A stretch of DNA of 64,000 bases from Pseudoalteromonas sp. MMG010 (GCF_018100905.1 NZ_JAGJEG010000001.1:597917-661916); one strand, 5' to 3'. Positions 8,218-17,540 are shown, numbered from the stretch's first letter. The notes: generated by a model from the sequence alone, not told the origin. A program made the numbers and translations.

Positions 8218-9384
8218 TTATTTTCCTATCGCTTCTTTGGCGAATAGATGCTTTATTGGGCCGAGATTATCAACGAGTGACAGCCCGACTCCACGAATAA
8301 GTTTTTTAACAGGGTTTGCCCCTTCAAATAACTCTTTTAACCCTTGCATCATGGCGATGTGTTTTTGTGCGTCAAGCTTACGGGTACGCTCGTAATCGCG
8401 AAGTGTGCGGGTGCTTGCAAACTCTTTATTATCACTTGTCAGTAACTCGATTAAATACGCGGCGTCTTTTAGGCCTAGGTTCATCCCCAATCCTGCAAGC
8501 GGATGGATGGTATGCGCTGCATCGCCCATTAACACGACTTTGCCGTTAACCCATTGTTGGGCGTAGCGCATTTTAAGTGGAAATGCTGCGCGTTTGCTTT
8601 GTACCTCACACAAACCACATTGACCATCTATTGCGGCCATCACGGCTTTATTGAAATCAGTGTCATTCATCGCTAATAACTCATCACAGTGCGTGGGGCT
8701 AGTAGACCACACTATCGAATGGGTATTTGCATCACTTAGCGGTAAAAACGCCAGTGGCCCGGTAGGTAAAAATACTTGGCGTGCAGTGTTTGTGTGCACT
8801 TCTTTGGTTTTAACCGTAGCAACGAGTGCATGGTGGTCATAATCTTTAAAGCTCAGCGCCATATTAAATTGTTTACGAATAGCCGAGTTAGCGCCATCGG
8901 CTGCCACCAGCAACTTAGCAATAATTGGCTCACCGCTTTTAAGCGTTATAAATACATCAGACTCACTTTGATGTATTTGCTGGTACTGGGTATCAAACAT
9001 CAGTGTTGCACTGCTTTGCTGCTCTAACTCTTTTATTAAGGCAAAACGAATAATATCGTTTTCAACTATATGACCTAAATGTTCAAGCTCAAGCTGTTCG
9101 TTATTAAAGGTTATTTTGCCAAAGCTGTCGGCATCGCGTACATCCATATGCGTATATGCACAGCTTCGTTGTGCCATTATATGTGGCCATACATTTAATT
9201 GCTCAAACAAGGTTTGGCTTGCAATGCTCAACGCACTCACTCGTAGTGCATATTCATCCGCAGGTGGGGCTTGCTTGGAGGCAGCATCAATTACAACAAC
9301 GCTTACATTGGCTTTTGCCAGTCCTAGCGCGAGGGTTAAACCTACGCAGCCTCCACCCACTATACAAACCTGTACTTGCTTCAT
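8218..9384 (-). CDS. ubiI: FAD-dependent 2-octaprenylphenol hydroxylase UbiI (VisC)
   Basis: The 388-residue flavoprotein monooxygenase belongs to the UbiH/UbiF/VisC family and hydroxylates a ring position during aerobic ubiquinone synthesis. It has the N-terminal GxGxxG FAD fingerprint (CIVGGGCVGL), the middle DG motif (VAADGANSAIR) and the GD motif (VVLMGDAAHTIHPLAGLGMNLGLKDA). Similarity runs along E. coli UbiI, including the LGHIVEN and HHALVAT segments and the C-terminal GANPVKKLIRGVGL. It overlaps ubiH by 4 bp and follows pepP-ubiH as in E. coli, so the assignment to UbiI over UbiF rests on both sequence and order. Confidence 0.92.
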   Translation of the reverse strand: MKQVQVCIVGGGCVGLTLALGLAKANVSVVVIDAASKQAPPADEYALRVSALSIASQTLFEQLNVWPHIMAQRSCAYTHMDVRDADSFGKITFNNEQLELEHLGHIVENDIIRFALIKELEQQSSATLMFDTQYQQIHQSESDVFITLKSGEPIIAKLLVAADGANSAIRKQFNMALSFKDYDHHALVATVKTKEVHTNTARQVFLPTGPLAFLPLSDANTHSIVWSTSPTHCDELLAMNDTDFNKAVMAAIDGQCGLCEVQSKRAAFPLKMRYAQQWVNGKVVLMGDAAHTIHPLAGLGMNLGLKDAAYLIELLTSDNKEFASTRTLRDYERTRKLDAQKHIAMMQGLKELFEGANPVKKLIRGVGLSLVDNLGPIKHLFAKEAIGK

Positions 9385-10580
9385 AACCGTGTACCTTGTT
9401 TTACTTGTCCCATTAGCTGTTTGGCCAATGGGGCTTTTAATGCCGGAAATAAATCCATTGAAAGAAGGCCTAAGCTACGCCCTAACGCAAGAACGCGTGA
9501 CGAATTTGAAAAAAGCCTAACTAAAGAGTCTGTCAGCATCATTACCGTATTAATATCGCGGCTGCGCTTTTGTGAATACTCACGGGTAAACGCATAACAG
9601 CCTAACTCATTTTTACTTGTAGCCACTAAATCACTCAAAGCTTGTACATCTCTTAACCCTAAATTAAAGCCCTGTCCTGCGATTGGATGGATTGCATGCG
9701 CGGCGTTACCAATCACAACCGTTCGATGTGCCGTTAATGCATCAGCTTGGCCGTAAACTAAAGGATAATTAGCGCGTTTTCCTACTTTTTTAAAAATGCC
9801 AGCACGAAAACCAAATGCCTGTTGAAATGCATTTATAAATAGCGCATCGTTTAATGCCATATACTCAGCTATTTTTTGCTCTGCCATACACCACACTAGC
9901 GAGTAACGATTATTACTCATTGGCAATAAAGCCATTGGTCCATACTCGGTAAAGCGTTCGAAGGCATGGTTATTATGGCCATTTTCTACTTCAATATTAG
10001 CGATGATCGCCCCTTGTTTATAAGGCGCTGTTTTAAAGGAAAGCCCAAGTAATTCACGTGTTTTTGAATGAGCGCCATCGGCAATAACGACCAACTTCGC
10101 ACTAAGTTGTTCATGGCTATTAAGGGTCAATGTATTATTATCTGCACTTTGTTTTATCGCTATGACACTGTCAGGACAATACAAAGTAACGCGAGAGTCT
10201 TCTAATCGCTGATACAATAAGCGCCCAAGAGGGTTTACTTCAACCACATAACCCAGCGCAGATTTTGCAAACTCGTCACTGTTAATTTGCGCTTTACCAA
10301 AATGACCTCTATCAGATACATTAACGTGCTTTATAGCTGCGCTATAAGAGGCATTCGCTTGAAATAGATTGAGGCTTTGTAAGTACTCTACCGATTGCTG
10401 TGCAAGCGCAATACTACGATCATCAAAGCTTGGGTGGCATTGCTGTGTCACCTCATTGGCTTCAACAAGGGCAATACTCACCGATGGATTTGCTTTTAAT
10501 ATACTCAAAGCACAGCTTGCCCCTGCTAACCCACCACCAATAATCACTATATCAAACGGCTTCGCCACTTTATTCTCCAC
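9381..10580 (-). CDS. ubiH: 2-octaprenyl-6-methoxyphenol hydroxylase UbiH
   Basis: The 399-residue FAD monooxygenase belongs to aerobic ubiquinone biosynthesis. Visible motifs are the dinucleotide-binding VIIGGGLAGASCAL, the DG motif (VVIADGAHSKTRELLG) and the GD-like motif (TVVIGNAAHAIHPIAGQGFNLGLRD). In the last, the usual GDAAH reads GNAAH, a substitution also seen in E. coli UbiH. The gene lies between pepP (3-bp gap) and ubiI (4-bp overlap), the classical ygfB-pepP-ubiH-ubiI operon. Acts at the inner membrane within the Ubi complex. Confidence 0.93.
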   Translation of the reverse strand: MENKVAKPFDIVIIGGGLAGASCALSILKANPSVSIALVEANEVTQQCHPSFDDRSIALAQQSVEYLQSLNLFQANASYSAAIKHVNVSDRGHFGKAQINSDEFAKSALGYVVEVNPLGRLLYQRLEDSRVTLYCPDSVIAIKQSADNNTLTLNSHEQLSAKLVVIADGAHSKTRELLGLSFKTAPYKQGAIIANIEVENGHNNHAFERFTEYGPMALLPMSNNRYSLVWCMAEQKIAEYMALNDALFINAFQQAFGFRAGIFKKVGKRANYPLVYGQADALTAHRTVVIGNAAHAIHPIAGQGFNLGLRDVQALSDLVATSKNELGCYAFTREYSQKRSRDINTVMMLTDSLVRLFSNSSRVLALGRSLGLLSMDLFPALKAPLAKQLMGQVKQGTRL

Positions 10581-10583
10581 ACT

Positions 10584-11909
10584 TTAACTCTTATTGGCGC
10601 TATTCATAAGCGCTTCTATTTCGGCAATGGTTTTTGGTACATGATGTGTTAAATTTTCATACCCAGTGGCACAAACCACTAAGTTATCTTCAATACGAAT
10701 ACCTATGCCTTTGTAATGTTCTGGCACATTGGCATCTTTACTAATATATAAACCCGGCTCTATGGTTAATACCATGCCTTGCGCCAACGCACGTTCTTGG
10801 TTTTCTTGTTTATAATCACCCACATCATGCACATCTAAGCCAAGCCAATGACCTATTCCATGCATGTAAAATTGTTTACATGCTTGCTGTGCCATCAGGT
10901 CTTCAAAGTTCCCCTTTAGAATACCCAATTTAAGCAAGCCTTGGGTTAGCACTTGCATAGCTAACATATTCGCTTGTGATAAATAACCACCGGGTTTTAT
11001 TGCACTAAATGCAGCTAACTGCGCATTTAACACCACCTCATAAAGTGCAGCTTGCCAAGGGTTAAACTGTCCATTAATGGGAAAGGTCCGCGTAATATCG
11101 GCCGCATAGCCTTGAAACTCACAACCAGAGTCAATCAAAACCAAATCACCGCTGTTTAATACATCACTGTTATTTGTGTAATGCAAAATATTGGCATTAT
11201 CGCCCGCTCCCACAATGCTCGCATAAGCGGTTTGTGGTGCACCATGCATTGCATAATGGTGGTGTAACTCAGCGGCTAACTGAAATTCACTTGCACCAGG
11301 GTGTGCAAAACACATAGCGCGTTTATGCCCATTAGCAGCTATTTCACAACTTAATCGCATGATGCTGATTTCATTTGGTGATTTAATCAACCGCATTGGG
11401 TGAATTAAAGTACGTATATCTTTTAAAGTGCTCGGTGCATTCGCTGTTTTTTTATCTTTATTACGTAGTTCGGCAAGTAAGGTAAAAACTTGCTTATCGC
11501 ACGCGGCACTTTCGCCTTGTGCAAAATACAATACCTGTTTTGCACTCACTAATTCGAGTAGTTTGTCATTTATTGAACTCAAACCATGCGCTGCATCAAA
11601 CAAATAATCTGTTTTAGCTTTTTTAGAGCCAATACGCCGGCCATGCCAAATTTCGGCTTGAGGGTCTTTATCTAAACAAAATAAAATGCTTGTGCTGTGT
11701 TGCTTATCTTTAATAAGTAGTAACACAGCATCGGGTTCATTAAAGCCAGTTAAATAATAAAAATCACTATTTTGTCGAAACGTAAATTCGGTATCACGGC
11801 TACGTGTTACCTCATTAGCCGCAAAAACGATAGCCACACTATTGCTATCCATTTGCGATAATAAACGTTCACGACGCGCTTTAAATTCAGACTTTGCTAT
11901 TTCCAGCAT
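10584..11909 (-). CDS. pepP: Xaa-Pro aminopeptidase PepP
   Basis: The 441-residue M24 metallopeptidase removes N-terminal residues preceding proline. The N-terminal domain begins EFKARRERLLSQM. The C-terminal pita-bread domain carries the metal ligands: Asp in LIDSGCE and DITRTF, His in HGIGHWLGLDVHD, and Glu in LTIEPGLYI and GIRIEDNLVV. Length agrees with E. coli PepP (441). It lies in the minus-strand operon between ygfB and ubiH, 19 bp after ygfB. Confidence 0.95.
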   Translation of the reverse strand: MLEIAKSEFKARRERLLSQMDSNSVAIVFAANEVTRSRDTEFTFRQNSDFYYLTGFNEPDAVLLLIKDKQHSTSILFCLDKDPQAEIWHGRRIGSKKAKTDYLFDAAHGLSSINDKLLELVSAKQVLYFAQGESAACDKQVFTLLAELRNKDKKTANAPSTLKDIRTLIHPMRLIKSPNEISIMRLSCEIAANGHKRAMCFAHPGASEFQLAAELHHHYAMHGAPQTAYASIVGAGDNANILHYTNNSDVLNSGDLVLIDSGCEFQGYAADITRTFPINGQFNPWQAALYEVVLNAQLAAFSAIKPGGYLSQANMLAMQVLTQGLLKLGILKGNFEDLMAQQACKQFYMHGIGHWLGLDVHDVGDYKQENQERALAQGMVLTIEPGLYISKDANVPEHYKGIGIRIEDNLVVCATGYENLTHHVPKTIAEIEALMNSANKS

Positions 11910-11928
11910 TTAATAAATCACTTTATTA

Positions 11929-12492
11929 TTAATGGAGTGTTTTCTTATCGTGCTCAGTCGTTTGCTCTTTACCTAACTCAGCAAAACACAATAAAGCCGA
12001 TACTCTTACGTATTCAATGACTTCGTGCAGCGCATTACTGTCTTCATCGGTTTCTTCAAAAGTTGTATCTAAGCGTGTTATTTCGCTAAAATCACTAATA
12101 ACTTCTTTTACATCACCGGATAATTTACCGTAATCTTTTTGCTTTAAACCAAAACCAAGCATAAAGCCTGCAACCCAAGATACTAAACCATTGGCTTGAT
12201 CAATAAGAGTTTCGTCATCACTTGGTAAAAATAAATCAAAGGCAAAGGCGTCATCGTTAAAGCTTGCTACAACTTGTTTATATATAGTGCCAAAAAATAA
12301 TTTCAGATCATGACTAAATGATTCACCATCATTAAATACATCGCTTAATAAGCCTAAATACTCTTTATCATCTATGTTTAAGCCACAAGCTAATAGACCA
12401 CTGATAACACCGTGAGCTTCAGCTGGCGAAACAAATATTTCGTTTTTCTCTAACAGTAATTGTGCTTTTTGATACTCTGGAAGTTCGTTCAT
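11929..12492 (-). CDS. ygfB: UPF0149 family protein YgfB
   Basis: The 187-residue acidic cytosolic protein of the UPF0149/YecA family has characteristic segments SPAEAHGVISGLLACG near the N-terminus and ANGLVSWVAGFMLGFGL in the middle. The molecular role is not settled in general; in Pseudomonas a homologue modulates gene expression. First gene of the pepP-ubiH-ubiI operon. An AAGG ribosome site precedes the ATG. Confidence 0.92.
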   Translation of the reverse strand: MNELPEYQKAQLLLEKNEIFVSPAEAHGVISGLLACGLNIDDKEYLGLLSDVFNDGESFSHDLKLFFGTIYKQVVASFNDDAFAFDLFLPSDDETLIDQANGLVSWVAGFMLGFGLKQKDYGKLSGDVKEVISDFSEITRLDTTFEETDEDSNALHEVIEYVRVSALLCFAELGKEQTTEHDKKTLH

Positions 12493-12673
12493 TTTAAGGC
12501 CTTCGCTTAAATAATTACGACAATGCTACCACTGGCTAAATGGCAACTCCAATTAATTTACGACTGAGCAACTAAGTTAGTGTAAACAAGGTTTGAAAAG
12601 TAAGCGAAAAAGTAAATATTGCGTTAAAGCTGCAGAAAAACTAGCCGAACAAGCTGTTTTTTTGTATTTAAGG

Positions 12674-12702
12674 TTTAACCCTTGGCATAGGTCTTATATA
12701 CT
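12674..12702 (+). promoter_or_regulatory. Candidate sigma70 promoter of 6S RNA
   Basis: TTTAAC at 12674-12679 and TATACT at 12697-12702 are separated by 17 bp. The predicted 5' end of the 6S RNA lies a few bases downstream. Confidence 0.5.
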
Positions 12703-12706
12703 GTTT

Positions 12707-12892
12707 GTGTTCCCTGGGGTGCTGGAGCTTGGTTAAGTCCCTGAGCCGATAAATTTTATACTAGGGTTTCTGTTCGTCTACTATTGTGCAAGCTTGGCAT
12801 GTACCGAGAAGCCTACGGTAAACCGCAGATCCCCGCCCTGAGACCTTCTGGTTTCAGGACTGAAACCGGGTACCGCATACTTGGGGAACACT
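12707..12892 (+). ncRNA. ssrS: 6S RNA
   Basis: This regulatory RNA mimics an open promoter and sequesters sigma70-RNA polymerase in stationary phase. The 5' segment GTGTTCCC pairs with GGGGAACAC at the 3' end, closing a rod about 186 nt long. Sequences shared with E. coli 6S RNA are TCCCTGAGCCGATA on the 5' side and CCGAGAAGCC centrally. It lies divergently beside ygfB, the usual place. The usual zapA upstream and ygfA (fau) downstream are not here: only about 180 bp separate ygfB from its promoter, and a convergent phosphoribosyltransferase follows. Confidence 0.9.
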
Positions 12893-12924
12893 CATCAAAA
12901 AGCCTACATTTACTTTTTTTAAGC

Positions 12925-12955
12925 AAAAAAAAACCGATAAACAACGTTATCGGCT
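12925..12955 (-). terminator. Terminator of the phosphoribosyltransferase gene
   Basis: The stem CCGATAA / TTATCGG (12934-12953) is followed on the minus strand by a run of nine T. It may also stop read-through from 6S RNA on the plus strand. Confidence 0.85.
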
Positions 12956-12973
12956 TTCATTATTTAAGTTATC

Positions 12974-13540
12974 TTACTTTTTTAGCAAAATATCATGGAT
13001 ATTCACTAAGTCAGACTTACCCGAAATAATTTCATCTGGTGTTAAACCTGATAATTCATGTGGGAATACTAACCATTCTTCAGACTCATGGATAAAGTAA
13101 TCTGGCACCATTTCAACTTTTGAGTTTTTAGGTTTGTAGTACGGACATGCAACACGGATATCTTTTGGTAAATTCAATCGCATTAATTCAGACAATTTTT
13201 CTTTTAATGCTGCAATGCTACGACCAGAATCAAATACATCATCAACTATAAGTAGTGAATCACCCGCGTTGGCGTTTTCTACAATATAGTGAAGACCATG
13301 CACTTTAATTTCTTTTGATTGCTTACCAATTCCGTAATAAGAAGAAGTACGAACGGCAATATGATCGGTTTCGATCCCTTTATAATCGTAATATTCTTGT
13401 ACTGCAATCCCTATTGGAGCACCACCACGCCAAATACCAATTATAAAATCAGGACGAAAACCATCATCATATACTTGTGCCGCAACACGAAATGAATCTT
13501 CAAGAAGTTGTTGCGCTGTGATGTAACACTTATCAGACAT
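12974..13540 (-). CDS. Purine phosphoribosyltransferase (hypoxanthine/xanthine type)
   Basis: The 188-residue type I phosphoribosyltransferase has the PRPP-binding motif SLLIVDDVFDSGRSI and the early PPi-loop segment GIWRGGAPIG. It transfers ribose-5-phosphate from PRPP to a purine base for salvage. The ATG at 13540 is chosen because a GGGG ribosome site lies about 9 bp upstream; an 11-residue upstream extension to 13573 is less likely. Base specificity (hypoxanthine, xanthine or guanine) cannot be fixed from the sequence. Monocistronic, with its own terminator. Confidence 0.85.
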   Translation of the reverse strand: MSDKCYITAQQLLEDSFRVAAQVYDDGFRPDFIIGIWRGGAPIGIAVQEYYDYKGIETDHIAVRTSSYYGIGKQSKEIKVHGLHYIVENANAGDSLLIVDDVFDSGRSIAALKEKLSELMRLNLPKDIRVACPYYKPKNSKVEMVPDYFIHESEEWLVFPHELSGLTPDEIISGKSDLVNIHDILLKK

Positions 13541-13658
13541 AATAAAAAACCCCAATATAAATGAATCGTTCAAGTAGAGCTAAAATCTAGCCTCACCTGA
13601 CTAACGAGTGGGGCAGGATTTTAGCGCAAATTCATACAAAAAGCTTGCACCATAAACA

Positions 13659-13686
13659 AAAAGAGATGCTCAAAGGCATCTCTTTT
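13659..13686 (-). terminator. Terminator after pepB
   Basis: AAAAGAGATGC and GCATCTCTTTT arms form a 10-11-bp stem with a 6-nt loop, ending in T on the minus strand. Confidence 0.88.
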
Positions 13687-13698
13687 ATCGTATTTACG

Positions 13699-14994
13699 TT
13701 ATGCTTTTTCTAATAAAGTACGAGCAACAGTACGCATACCTTGGGTTGTGGCGCCCGCAGCCCATTGGCTCGTGCTGCTCATATTAAATGCAGCGGCTAA
13801 GTCAATATGCACCCAACCGGCCCCTTCATTTGGTACAAAACGTGATAAAAAGCCAGCAGCATTAGAAGCGCCACCGTAGCCGCCTCCTTTTTGTGCACGA
13901 CTATTGGCTGTATCAGCATAAGGCGATGGACAGTTTTGTTGATGCCACTTTTCAAGCGGTAAAGGCCACGCGGCTTCCATTTCTTGTGCGGCAAAGTCTT
14001 CTACTTCACGCGCAAGTGCTTTATCTAAAGCAAAGAGTGCATTATATTCTTGCCCAACAGCAACCAAAGCGGCACCGGTTAATGTAGCGGCATCTATGAT
14101 TAATGGCGCGCCAGTTTCACCCGCAGCCATTAGGCCATCAGCCAACACCAAGCGCCCTTCAGCATCCGTGTTTACAATTTCTACTGTGGTGCCATTTTTA
14201 TAAGTAAGAATGTCGCCTAATTTGTATGCATGACCCGAGATAAGGTTCTCAGCACAACATAAAAACAGCTTAATGCGCTTATCGCTACCGCTATTTATTG
14301 CTAATGCTAAGCCTGCGGTAACTGTTGCAGCTCCTCCCATATCGCATTTCATACCTAGCATACCTTCGCTAGATTTTATTGAGTAACCACCAGAATCAAA
14401 TGTGATCCCTTTACCGACTAATGCGGCACTGACTGGCGCATTTTCATCACCTGTTGGGTTGTAATCAAGCTCAAGTAATACTGGTGGACGCTCACTACCA
14501 CGCCCTACAGCATGAATACCAATCCATTGCTGCTCTAATAATGCATCACCTTTTATAATTTGGTAACTAACATGCTCAGGGGCTAACGACTGAATAAATT
14601 CAGCTGCTTTTTCTGCTAAGCTTTCTGGAAAAATGTTATCAGCAGTGCCATTAATCATTTCACGCGCCCAAGTAGCTGATGTTTTCAAATGGCTAAGTTG
14701 CGCTAAATCAGATTGTGCATTATCAACAAACTCAACACCGTCTAACACTTTTGGTGAAACAAACCCTTGATAAAACGCCCACTGGCTCTCAGTACACCAT
14801 GTGTCACCTGCTAGCTTAACGTTTTTAATACCTTGATTTGCAATAGTGCGGGCTGCTTTTTGTACGCCTTTTAGCGTCTCTTGCTCAGATAAATGAATTA
14901 ACGCCCCCTGTGCATTGAAAGACAACGCTGCATTTTCACCCCAAGGGCTTGATGCGGCTTGCTCACTTAGTTCAACAACAAATTTTTCACTCAT
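13699..14994 (-). CDS. pepB: M17 leucyl aminopeptidase family, PepB
   Basis: The 431-residue cytosolic dimetal aminopeptidase degrades short peptides. Metal and catalytic motifs are GKGITFDSGGYSIK (Lys, Asp), the second segment KCDMGGAATV, and NTDAEGRLVLADGL with Asp, Glu and Arg of the active site. The sequence tracks E. coli PepB across its length (WGENAALSFN, RGSERPPVLLELDYNPTGDENAPV), and the size matches (427). Transcribed alone from about 15000, divergent from sfsA, with a hairpin terminator at the 3' end. Confidence 0.93.
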   Translation of the reverse strand: MSEKFVVELSEQAASSPWGENAALSFNAQGALIHLSEQETLKGVQKAARTIANQGIKNVKLAGDTWCTESQWAFYQGFVSPKVLDGVEFVDNAQSDLAQLSHLKTSATWAREMINGTADNIFPESLAEKAAEFIQSLAPEHVSYQIIKGDALLEQQWIGIHAVGRGSERPPVLLELDYNPTGDENAPVSAALVGKGITFDSGGYSIKSSEGMLGMKCDMGGAATVTAGLALAINSGSDKRIKLFLCCAENLISGHAYKLGDILTYKNGTTVEIVNTDAEGRLVLADGLMAAGETGAPLIIDAATLTGAALVAVGQEYNALFALDKALAREVEDFAAQEMEAAWPLPLEKWHQQNCPSPYADTANSRAQKGGGYGGASNAAGFLSRFVPNEGAGWVHIDLAAAFNMSSTSQWAAGATTQGMRTVARTLLEKA

Positions 14995-15105
14995 GTTAGA
15001 ATACTCTCACTCTTAAATGTGTCAGGGAGTTTACTATAGGGCGTTGCAAGTTCCCAACCTCTTGAGATAAATAACATAAAACCCTGATTAAAATTGGAAA
15101 TTATC

Positions 15106-15822
15106 ATGCTGTACACCCCTGCATTACAAAGCGCGACATTAATTAAACGCTACAAGCGTTTTTTAGCTGACTTACAGCCAGAGCATGGCGCTATGTTTAC
15201 CGCCCATTGTGCAAACACAGGTAAAATGACCGGCTGTGCAGAACAAGGGTTTCGTGCTTTTTATTCAACTAGCGATAATAAAAAGCGTAAATATCCCCAT
15301 TCATTAGAGCTAACTAAAAATCATTTATCACACTTCATCTGTGTTAATACTGCCATGGCAAATAAGGTTGTTGAAGAAGCGATAAGCAATAATATAATCA
15401 GCGAATTAACCGGTTATCAGCATGTGCAAAGTGAAGTTAAATATGGTGATGAAAATAGCCGAATCGATTTTTTACTTAGCGATCCGAACCGCGCTAATTG
15501 CTACGTTGAGGTTAAGTCGGTGACTTTATTATCAAATGACGCTGAGCAAGGCCAAGGTTATTTCCCCGATGCAGAAACTGTACGTGGGCAAAAGCATATT
15601 CGAGAGCTTATTAGCATGGTTGAGCTTGGCCACCGTGCTGTTTTATTATTTGCTGTTTTACATCAAGGTATTGAGCGCGTCGCATGTGCAGCCCATATTG
15701 ATCCAACGTATAATCAGTTACTTCGCTTAGCTATAAGCAAAGGAGTTGAAGTCTATGCCTACAAAGCAAACATAACTGAAAAAGAAGTAACGTTAATAAA
15801 AAAAATACCATTTATAAGTTAA
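15106..15822 (+). CDS. sfsA: Sugar fermentation stimulation protein SfsA
   Basis: The 238-residue protein has the SfsA N-terminal OB-like segment (IKRYKRFLADL...GAMFTAHCANTGKM) and a nuclease-like core (SRIDFLLSDPNRANCYVEVKSVTL) related to the PD-(D/E)xK fold. E. coli SfsA influences maltose gene expression; its biochemical role is uncertain. The ATG at 15106 is taken rather than an upstream TTG at 15094, because family members begin just before the LxxATLIKRYKRF segment. It starts the sfsA-dksA-gluQ-pcnB-folK-panB-panC series conserved with E. coli. Confidence 0.92.
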   Translation: MLYTPALQSATLIKRYKRFLADLQPEHGAMFTAHCANTGKMTGCAEQGFRAFYSTSDNKKRKYPHSLELTKNHLSHFICVNTAMANKVVEEAISNNIISELTGYQHVQSEVKYGDENSRIDFLLSDPNRANCYVEVKSVTLLSNDAEQGQGYFPDAETVRGQKHIRELISMVELGHRAVLLFAVLHQGIERVACAAHIDPTYNQLLRLAISKGVEVYAYKANITEKEVTLIKKIPFIS

Positions 15823-16002
15823 ATACGTTTTTAATAATGTTAAAAAAGAGTAAAAAACAACTTGTATTAATTTTTATTGCCCCCATTAAAAGCCCAGCTA
15901 AAAATAAAAGTGCCTAATTAATAACGTAAAATAGTTATCAATAAAGGTTTTGGCTAACTCAATTAATTAAAAATAAATTTGCCTACTGTAAGAGATTCTG
16001 CT

Positions 16003-16021
16003 ATTTATACGGCCGCCTAAT
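16003..16021 (+). promoter_or_regulatory. Candidate dksA promoter: -10 element with GC-rich discriminator
   Basis: A TATTTATAC -10-like element is followed directly by GGCCGCCTAAT. A nearly identical CCGCCTAAT follows the -10-like TATGAT upstream of pcnB. GC-rich discriminators are typical of promoters inhibited by ppGpp/DksA. No confident -35 element. Confidence 0.35.
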
Positions 16022-16056
16022 GCGAGGGCATTAAATTAAGGATTTAGGAGAGAGTA

Positions 16057-16500
16057 ATGCCAGACCAAAAAAGACTCGGTTTATTGGCTCAAGCTGGATT
16101 AGAACCATATCAAGAAAAGCCAGGTGAAGAATACATGAATGACGCACAACGTGCTCATTTTAAAGAAATTTTAGAAGCTTGGCGCAACGACCTACGAAAT
16201 GAAGTAGATCGTACAAAGTCACATATGCAAGACGAAGCAGCTAATTTTCCAGATCCAGTTGACCGCGCAGCACAAGAAGAAGAGTTCTCTTTAGAACTTC
16301 GTACTCGTGACCGTGAACGCAAACTTATCAAAAAAATCGAAAAAACAATCAACTTAATTAAAGAAGATGATTTCGGTTATTGTGAGTCTTGCGGTATCGA
16401 AATTGGTATTCGTCGATTAGAAGCTCGTCCTACTGCCGATTTATGTGTAGATTGTAAAACGCTTGCTGAAATTAAAGAAAAGCAATCTGGGCGTGGCTAA
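16057..16500 (+). CDS. dksA: RNA polymerase-binding transcription factor DksA
   Basis: The 147-residue protein binds the RNA polymerase secondary channel and acts with ppGpp in the stringent response. The coiled-coil region spans about residues 30-110, with acidic tip residues in the [15 protein letters not shown] segment. A four-cysteine zinc finger follows ([25 protein letters not shown]). A strong ribosome site (AGGAGAG) precedes the ATG. It lies upstream of gluQ, as in E. coli. The GC-rich discriminator upstream suggests feedback control. Confidence 0.97.
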   Translation: MPDQKRLGLLAQAGLEPYQEKPGEEYMNDAQRAHFKEILEAWRNDLRNEVDRTKSHMQDEAANFPDPVDRAAQEEEFSLELRTRDRERKLIKKIEKTINLIKEDDFGYCESCGIEIGIRRLEARPTADLCVDCKTLAEIKEKQSGRG

Positions 16501-16520
16501 TTAAGTCATCTTAATTAGTA

Positions 16521-17417
16521 ATGTACCCTACAGCCGTTTCTGCGCCTATGCGTAATTATCGCGGTCGCTTTGCGCCGTCGCCATCAGGGCCATTACATTT
16601 TGGTTCTCTTGTTGCGGCTGTAGGAAGTTTTCTTGATGCTAAAATAAATCAGGGAAAATGGCTCGTTCGCATCGAAGATATCGATACGACCCGCATTGTG
16701 AAAGGTGCAGATAGCGATATCCTCCACACCTTAGAGCGCTTTGCACTGCATTGGGATGAAGAGGTTGTGTATCAAACACAGCGTCTTAACCTATACCAAA
16801 GCTATGTTGACTCACTGCTTTCAAAACAACTTGTTTATGGTTGTCGTTGTACTCGAAAACAGATCAAAGCAGCAGGTGGCTTATACCTTGGCCACTGCAA
16901 ACACCTAAACCATAACATTGAGCATGGTGCAATTAGGTTAATGCAATGTCATGCTACAAATCAATTTACCGACCTGATTCAGGGTCAAATAAATATTGAT
17001 GATGCACTTGCCAAAGAAGATTACTTAATTAAACGCAGCGATGGACTATTTGCTTATCAGTTAGTGGTTGTTATTGACGATATAGAACAACAAATAAACC
17101 GTGTTGTGCGCGGTGCCGACTTAATTAATCCCACTGCACGTCAAATTAGTCTATTTAAACAATTTGATAATGCTGTGCCACAATATGCTCATCTTCCATT
17201 AGCAGTGGCCGAGCCGGGATTTAAGTTATCAAAGCAAAATCATGCACAATCCATCGCAAACCAACATCCGCAACAAACATTAATGCAAGCACTGGCATTT
17301 TTAGGCTTACCAACACCCCCTCAGTTACTTGATTTAACCACCGAACAAATGATTGGTTGGGCAACCGAACACTTTTCGTTATCGCGTGTGCCAAAGGTCG
17401 CAGAAATCCAAATTTAA
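16521..17417 (+). CDS. gluQ: Glutamyl-Q tRNA(Asp) synthetase
   Basis: The 298-residue paralogue of the GluRS catalytic core activates glutamate and attaches it to queuosine in tRNA(Asp). Visible are the HIGH-like motif in RFAPSPSGPLHFGSL, the zinc-site pattern YGCRCTRKQIKAAGGLYLGHC and the KMSKS-like KLSKQN. No anticodon-binding domain is present, as expected for the family. It follows dksA by 20 bp and is probably co-transcribed. The ATG at 16521 has a poor ribosome site; 16548 is an alternative start. Confidence 0.94.
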   Translation: MYPTAVSAPMRNYRGRFAPSPSGPLHFGSLVAAVGSFLDAKINQGKWLVRIEDIDTTRIVKGADSDILHTLERFALHWDEEVVYQTQRLNLYQSYVDSLLSKQLVYGCRCTRKQIKAAGGLYLGHCKHLNHNIEHGAIRLMQCHATNQFTDLIQGQINIDDALAKEDYLIKRSDGLFAYQLVVVIDDIEQQINRVVRGADLINPTARQISLFKQFDNAVPQYAHLPLAVAEPGFKLSKQNHAQSIANQHPQQTLMQALAFLGLPTPPQLLDLTTEQMIGWATEHFSLSRVPKVAEIQI

Positions 17418-17522
17418 GCCATAACGTACAAAAACAGTGGATTTTTCTTCATTTGTACAAATAAAAGCATTAAAAATCACTTAATTTCATGACTTCAACT
17501 TAATTTTTAGCCCCTGCTGTTA

Positions 17523-17540
17523 TATGATAGCCGCCTAATT
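17523..17540 (+). promoter_or_regulatory. Candidate pcnB promoter with GC-rich discriminator
   Basis: TATGAT at 17523-17528 is followed by AGCCGCCTAATT. The CTGCT and CCGCCTAAT blocks are shared with the dksA upstream region. The -35 region is weak. Confidence 0.35.
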
